The notes under the pieces: generated by a model
What the model was told of the DNA's origin: nothing
Seen by the model: only the letters and a program-made list of their open reading frames with translations
Databases searched by the model: none
Position numbers and translations under genes: made by a program
From: Plakobranchus ocellatus
Taxonomy: Eukaryota > Mollusca > Gastropoda > Plakobranchidae
Reading direction: 5' to 3'
Assembly: GCA_019648995.1 (NCBI GenBank)
Contig: BLXT01000641.1
Coordinates: 459,553 to 483,469 of the forward strand
Length of the DNA stretch: 23,917 nt
Part shown: one piece after another, positions 20,201-23,917 of the stretch
Position numbering within the stretch: position 1 is the first letter of the stretch
How the letters are laid out: each line of letters begins with the position of its first letter

Positions 20201-23200
20201 GTGAAAGCTCTTTCAGATTTGTCGGCTTTCCCAAATAGGCCTAATCCTTTTGAGAAAACTTATTTCTTTAAAAATAAGCATTTTTTTTTGCTGCTAAATT
20301 GTAATGCTTGATGTCTTTGTGGGGTCTCACCTTATCTCTGCCCAGTTTATTCTGACTGTTTTCATAATATATATATATATATGTGTGTGAGGCAAGGGAG
20401 GCAAATCAGTTACAAACAGATTCTGGACATAACTGAATAATGCTCATGATGTACTTAACCTATGCTTAAGTAAAACAAGCTTGTTCTGAATCATATTGCT
20501 GTCAAAACATCATGATGTCATCAGTTAAATTCAAAAGGTGTTCTACATGCCATAGTTGAAAAAATTGAACTCTGCAATGAATAGATCTTATGAGTGAAAG
20601 GCATAAAAGTAACTATTTTTTTTTAACCAGTTATGGATGCATCTTTGCTTTGCAAATTAACCAAACAACTTTGGAATATAACTATAATTTATAAATACAA
20701 AATCATGAAAAAGAAAAAAAGATCACCCACAACAAAATAAGACAATCTACTTTTTCCATATGAATATGGTCCTCCTGCTAGTATCTATTTCTACATGAAT
20801 TGTACCTCACTGGTGCTCACTTGCCCCTTTCCACTTTGAAATTGGTGTTTGTTTTTTAGTTTTTTTTTTAAAACAGAAAAAAGTGAACCACCTGCTATAG
20901 AAGTTTGACGACATTCCTTTTTGAGGTAACAATTTTCTAAAGCCTCTTGCATAATATTGAAAGCAACTTGCATATATATGTCTTGAATGAGCTGTAAAAA
21001 CACTTTTAAATTTTACTTTTTCGATCAATGGAATCATTCCTTTTAAATTTTTTTCTCCCACTTGTTCAAACTTCAATGAGATTGGTTTTGAAGAACTGCC
21101 CAAAGGTATAATTTAGTGAAGACCAGGAGAATTGTGATAATAAAATAATAAACTTATAAAGACTCACCTGTGTACTCTTGAGTAGCATCAAGAGGATCAA
21201 TCCAAATCGCAATATCACTGACGGGAATAGACTGGTCAGAGGTTATGACTTCCTGAACCTCAGGCAAATTTGTGTCCACAGCAGAAACTTGATTGAAATC
21301 AACTGGCTTGTTATCATGCTCTTCAGAGACCACCTAGAAATATGTGAATTATGAGAAATTGAATCTTTACTTTGAAAAAAAAAAAAAAAACCCAACAAAA
21401 AGATTGGTTAAAAAAAAAAAACATAAGATTAAAATTTCATCTTCTTATCTTGGCTTGAAGAATGGGCTTTGTCCCCTCCAAAAAAAAAAGTCAGGTGATT
21501 GGAATGTAAGGAAATCACAAAAATAGAGATCTGAGGCATGATAAAACACTGTTGGTGATTTTTAAAGCAATACCACTTCAAGATGTCCCCATTTTCTCTG
21601 CCTTATTTCAGTGATATCTGTGAAGCTGATTTATTATGGCTTTATGGCTGGTCATTTCAATGACACTGGTTTTGATTCGCCCCAAATAGCAAATTTTAAC
21701 AAAACCAAAACTTTGTCCTCTTTCACAACCAATAAATTGAGTCAGATTATTTCATTTCAATATGCCCAACCAAATAAACTTTCAAATCAAAGCATATTTA
21801 TAGTTTGAGCTATTTGGAATTTCCATTCAGGTTAAGTTGAGCCAACCTTATAAAAAATGGAAATAAATTCTTGTGAAGCATACAGACTGCTAATTATTCT
21901 AGATTATTTCACATCATTTCCCTAAAGAGTCCAAATCACATGCCGGTTGGTTTTGTGCTATATATATTTTTGGTGAAGGTTACCTGTCTCTAGAGAGAAT
22001 CTGAGATTTGCAATTACCAATTTAAAAATTGCAGTTTATGAAAGATTCTAGATCTAAGCCTTCATCTTTCAGCTTACTAGATTTCAAAAATTGTGCTGGA
22101 TCCTGCACAGTAAATCTAAGAATGACAGTCATGATTCAGTCCACTTGTATGATTCTCAAACTGCTCACAGAACACTAACTGCATCATGTTGCTTCCGTCT
22201 GCAATTCTCCTTTCTACTTAGGCTTGAGGATCTAGATCTCTATTATCAAGTTCCTCTACAAACAAACATAATTAATGCACATTAAGAAACCAGTCCCGCC
22301 CTGACGGACTAATGACATGAGTTCCCAGATCTCACTTTCATGGATTTTCTGCGAATCAGTTGTGGTGAGCAGTAGATCTAGTTTTCTGGAAAGAGATCCT
22401 TGATTTGAAAATTAAACAAGAGCTCAACAATACTGTTCCATTCTTGTGCTCATAATCAAGCTTTTGATTTACTAGATCTAGATTAAGTAGGGGAAAACTA
22501 GAATCTACAGCATTACTTAGAGGGGACTCCTTCATTTCGTTAGTAGTTTATGAAGCTAGATACAGAGGTCGTTGGGCCTGTTCCCGGATAATCCAAATGG
22601 GCCCACTAAAAGTAAATAGTGCCGAATCTAGATCTATTGGATCAAATCTAAAATAAATCTTGATTTCCATCAAAATCAGAACTAATCTTATATTTCTGGA
22701 GGTTGTCACATCCGATATTGTAACACGATATTCCACAATATTCCACGACCCAAGGTGGTTGATGGGAGAGATGCCATTAGCCTAAGATATGTGAGGGCAC
22801 AAGGAGTGCCCATCAACCGCCTGAAAGTTTCAGTCTAGTTTAAGGGTCCTTGAAGAACAGTCACAAATCTGTTATCTAAAGGGGCCTTCTTTTTAGGCCA
22901 ACACTGGACTAAAGAAATATAAGGTAAGAACTCGACCATTTAACAACATATTGATCTAATGTGAATCTGGTTTATTGATCAAGTAGAATGACATTACATC
23001 TAAATAAATGGTCTTTTATGATGATGAGACAGCTTTGGCAAAAATTACCTTGATGCCAGGATACATTTTTGAAAATCCGTAAAATATTATTTTGTGTGAC
23101 TCAAGGTCGCCAACAGTGATCATCTCCTTTGCTCCTTCTTTCGTCTGTCCCTTCACTTTTTCCTTAAGCTTATGTTCCTCGTGTATTTCCTTCACTTTAA

Positions 23201-23372
23201 CTCCGCCTTTCGATGCAAGTCCAATACTAACCGATAGCAATTCCCTCATGCTAACTCTCTGCTCCTTTCTAAAGAAATCAGGAGGTCCAAACATATAGCC
23301 CAAAGCTAAAAAGAAACCTACAATGAACACAAGTGCTCCCCAAGGATTGAGTCTAAGGTTACTAGGCGCCAT
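16934..23372 (-). CDS. BPNT2: BPNT2/IMPAD1: Golgi-resident 3'-phosphoadenosine 5'-phosphate (PAP) phosphatase, five coding exons, complete
   Basis: Coding exons on the minus strand are 23372-23049, 21333-21168, 18952-18857, 18180-18010 and 17223-16934. All four introns are GT-AG and the phases fit (0, 1, 1, 1), giving 1047 nt, or 348 residues plus TAA. Vertebrate BPNT2 is about 359 residues. Seen in order: a hydrophobic signal-anchor at about residues 11-29; T86-x-x-D89; acidic motif SEEH at 111-114; the family signature [12 protein letters not shown] at 152-163; VSRSH at 224-228; GAGGAGYK from 248; and the C-terminal metal-binding WDICAGNA from 276. Known of the family: a Mg2+-dependent, lithium-sensitive phosphatase in the Golgi lumen. 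It hydrolyses PAP, the by-product of sulfotransferases, to AMP and phosphate, and so supports glycosaminoglycan sulfation. The start is chosen because [12 protein letters not shown] resembles the vertebrate N-terminus and lies in a strong context (AACATGG). The luminal stem looks shorter than in vertebrates. All key residues are present, so it should be active (inference). Cytosolic BPNT1 is less likely because of the signal-anchor and close N-terminal similarity. Confidence 0.95.
17224..18009 (-). other. BPNT2 intron 4 (786 bp)
   Basis: A GT-AG intron between exons 4 and 5, AT-rich, with a run of T then A at about 17880-17895. Nothing else is recognisable. Confidence 0.85.
18010..18180 (-). 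CDS. BPNT2: BPNT2 coding exon 4
   Basis: The acceptor is a long T tract followed by CCACCAG|TTTGGG. The donor is GGAGCAG|GTAACA. The exon encodes part of I196, then W197-A252, and the first base of G253. It includes WAWSGYG just after the KPF-x-x-x-T segment, the VSRSH motif (224-228) and GAGGA (248-252). The GAGGAG glycine-rich loop is split by the intron and is completed exactly by exon 5. Confidence 0.94.
18181..18856 (-). other. BPNT2 intron 3 (676 bp)
   Basis: A GT-AG intron between exons 3 and 4. It is AT-rich, with one TCTAGATCTA motif at 18752-18761 and a long pyrimidine tract at the acceptor. The open frame at 18348-18620 (plus) has no recognisable similarity or splice context and is taken as chance. 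Confidence 0.85.
18857..18952 (-). CDS. BPNT2: BPNT2 coding exon 3 (96 bp)
   Basis: The acceptor is CTTTCAG|AGAGCC and the donor GACAA|GTAGGT. The exon completes E164, encodes [20 protein letters not shown] and [11 protein letters not shown], and ends with one base of I196. The VTTMVCVAV-like strand and the GVI-KPF motif are characteristic of BPNT2. No ATG-initiated reading frame covers this exon, so it was found by looking for the expected protein segment on the minus strand. The phase match on both sides supports the boundaries. Confidence 0.93.
19235..19505 (-). mobile_element. tRNA-derived SINE (second family), near full length, in BPNT2 intron 2
   Basis: Read on the minus strand, a tRNA-like head (about 19505-19430) has an A-box-like TGGTAGGGCAGTTGG and a B box ATGTTCGAATCCC. 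The spacing and the AGAGGTCCC run between them resemble a true tRNA. A long body follows, including GGGTAGCTAGGTCTC and GAGGAAAGCAATGGCAAAC. It ends in a small hairpin (ATCAGGA ... TCCTGAT) and a tail (GATGATTAGATTAAG, then a T-rich end). Known: SINEs of this design use internal Pol III promoters and are mobilised by LINEs. It is not a functional tRNA gene, because the stems are imperfect and the body is about 200 bp long. It has the same orientation as BPNT2. Confidence 0.8.
20367..20388. repeat. (AT)n then (GT)n microsatellite
   Basis: About eight AT units followed by GTGTGTG within BPNT2 intron 2. Confidence 0.85.
21168..21333 (-). CDS. BPNT2: BPNT2 coding exon 2 (metal-binding SEEH and [12 protein letters not shown])
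   Basis: The acceptor is TTTCTAG|GTGGTC and the donor ACACAG|GTGAGTC. The exon encodes residues 109-163 plus the first base of codon 164. SEEH (111-114) supplies the Glu metal ligands, and [12 protein letters not shown] (152-163) carries the DPLD Asp ligands D154 and D157. Between them is a variable stretch of about 37 residues. By alignment from memory, D157 and T163 correspond to the human residues D177 and T183, whose substitution causes GPAPP-type chondrodysplasia. Both are conserved here. Confidence 0.95.
22047..22638. repeat. Cluster of CTAGATCT/AGATCTAG palindromic motifs
   Basis: Dispersed copies occur at 22048-22055, 22229-22240 (GATCTAGATCTC), 22373-22381, 22472-22483 (CTAGATCTAGAT) and 22627-22638. 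Near-matches are CTAGAATCTA at about 22498 and GCTAGATAC at about 22555. Another copy is at 18752-18761 in intron 3. One given 8-mer is expected roughly once per 65 kb, so five in 600 bp is unusual. They are not in a regular tandem array. Confidence 0.7.
22754..22821. repeat. Inverted repeat, 13-bp arms (12/13 match)
   Basis: GGTGGTTGATGGG (22754-22766) is mirrored by CCCATCAACCGCC (22809-22821) around a 42-bp spacer. A nested GGGCA ... TGCCC pair sits at the right-hand side of the loop. It could be a decayed foldback element or a small nonautonomous repeat end. No flanking target duplication was identified. Confidence 0.6.
23049..23372 (-). CDS. BPNT2: BPNT2 coding exon 1 (signal-anchor, start of phosphatase domain)
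   Basis: This exon encodes residues 1-108 and ends in phase 0 at ATCAAG|GTAATT. A short polar N-terminus is followed by a single hydrophobic helix (about residues 11-29), which predicts a type II membrane protein. A brief stem and the first helix of the catalytic fold ([16 protein letters not shown] from residue 42) follow. KGQTKEG and the T86-x-x-D89 motif correspond to the conserved region of the inositol-monophosphatase-like fold just before the first metal ligands. The frame stays open upstream to another ATG at 23432, which would add 20 residues (see findings). Confidence 0.94.
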
Positions 23373-23459
23373 GTTGGCAGATTCTGTAGCATCTAAAAAG
23401 GAAACTAAGGGGTGAAACTGTGTTGGGGTCAAATTACGTTTCGGTTCTCAAGGCTCGAT

Positions 23460-23467
23460 AGACGTCA
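23460..23467 (-). promoter_or_regulatory. CRE/ATF-like element upstream of BPNT2
   Basis: TGACGTCT on the minus strand matches the CRE consensus TGACGTCA at 7 of 8 bases and lies about 90 bp upstream of the BPNT2 start codon. A site in the right place makes CREB/ATF-family binding plausible, but this is a short motif and only an inference. Confidence 0.25.
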
Positions 23468-23504
23468 TAGTAAGTGTTCGATTATTTAATACTCATTTGG
23501 AATC

Positions 23505-23549
23505 TGTATAGCCAATCCACACAAATTGGTGGTCTCAGGCTTTCAAGCC
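23505..23549 (-). repeat. SINE tail relic in the BPNT2 upstream region
   Basis: On the minus strand this contains GAAAGCCTGAGACCACC, a short spacer and GGATTGGCTATACA. It matches the tail domain of the SINE at 11917-12072 (GAAAGCCTGAGATCACC ... GGACTGGCTATATACA). No A or B box is recognisable upstream, so only the 3' part of the element is seen. It also contains two CCAAT-type motifs, at 23512-23516 and 23525-23529. Confidence 0.6.
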
Positions 23550-23917
23550 TTCCTTCGAGCCAAGGCCACGATAGTGGTGCTCAAAATCATGGCACAGCAG
23601 CCTCTGAAAACCTCACTGCGGGTTTTCTAAATCACCTTTCTAAATACTTCGCCATTAACTCTTCCGAATCGGGGAGAAATTTCGTACATCTTTAGAATCA
23701 ATAACTATTTTTGGTCCTTCACTTCATGTAAGTAAATTGTGTCAATACATGTCTTTTTCTTAAAGTTTATATGCCTAGAATAAAAGGCGCAATATGTTGA
23801 GGTCGACAGGTTTTAGACTCAAAATAAAAATAGATACAGCAACGAATTCATACAGACATTCTAACAATGATCAATCGTCGTTTGCTTTCAGGAATCTACA
23901 TAAAATAGCCGAACAGT
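23550..23917. other. Upstream of BPNT2; no gene recognised
   Basis: Moderately GC-containing sequence up to about 23680, then AT-rich to the window end. This is presumably BPNT2 promoter or flanking sequence. No exon or core promoter element can be assigned with confidence. Confidence 0.4.

Larger units (their letters stand above)
18953..21167 (-). other. BPNT2 intron 2 (2215 bp)
   Basis: A GT-AG intron. It carries the SINE at 19235-19505 and a short (AT)n/(GT)n tract at 20367-20388. The remainder, including 19506-20366 and 20389-21167, is AT-rich with no recognisable exon. Confidence 0.85.
21334..23048 (-). other. BPNT2 intron 1 (1715 bp)
   Basis: A GT-AG intron between phase-0 exons. It contains a cluster of AGATCTAG/CTAGATCT palindromes (22047-22638), an inverted repeat (22754-22821) and poly(A) runs near its 3' end on the plus strand. 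Short open frames inside (for example 21611-21808 and 22091-22285) lack coding features. Confidence 0.85.

Overview
This is a eukaryotic nuclear window. It is AT-rich, has GT-AG introns, many long A/T homopolymers and microsatellites, tRNA-derived SINEs and a 981-base assembly gap. Only one gene can be identified with confidence: a complete five-exon BPNT2 (IMPAD1) gene on the minus strand, encoding the Golgi-resident PAP phosphatase. The BPNT2 sequence is clearly metazoan. One SINE family here resembles elements whose conceptual translations recur in predicted proteomes of sacoglossan sea slugs (recalled, not searched). A mollusc, probably a heterobranch gastropod, is therefore the best guess, but this is not proven.

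Layout. Positions 1-1700 hold several short plus-strand segments that look like the last exons of an unrecognised gene entering from the left. They have pyrimidine tracts, open frames and GTAAGT-type donors, and one ends in a stop codon about 190 bp before an AATAAA. From about 1.7 to 10.3 kb I see no gene, only AT-rich sequence with a degenerate tandem repeat (about 5.0-5.3 kb), microsatellites ((AAT)n, (CT)n, (TA)n), SINE relics and one promoter-like patch. The assembly gap is 10295-11275. From 11.3 to 16.6 kb there are two copies of one SINE family, microsatellites, a two-copy tandem duplication and otherwise A-rich noncoding DNA, which may include the distal 3' UTR of BPNT2.

BPNT2 occupies 16934-23372 on the minus strand. 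Its five coding exons join in phase into 348 residues. The protein has an N-terminal signal-anchor and all the metal-binding motifs of the inositol-monophosphatase-like superfamily. Introns are 1715, 2215, 676 and 786 bp. Intron 2 carries a full-length SINE of a second family. Intron 1 carries a cluster of CTAGATCT palindromes and an inverted repeat. A SINE-derived tail with two CCAAT-type motifs lies about 135 bp upstream of the start codon.

Long homopolymer runs are mainly T on the plus strand left of the gap and mainly A on the plus strand right of it. This fits two convergent transcription units meeting near the gap. No bacterial features, CRISPR array, true tRNA or rRNA gene, or novel multi-gene system was found.
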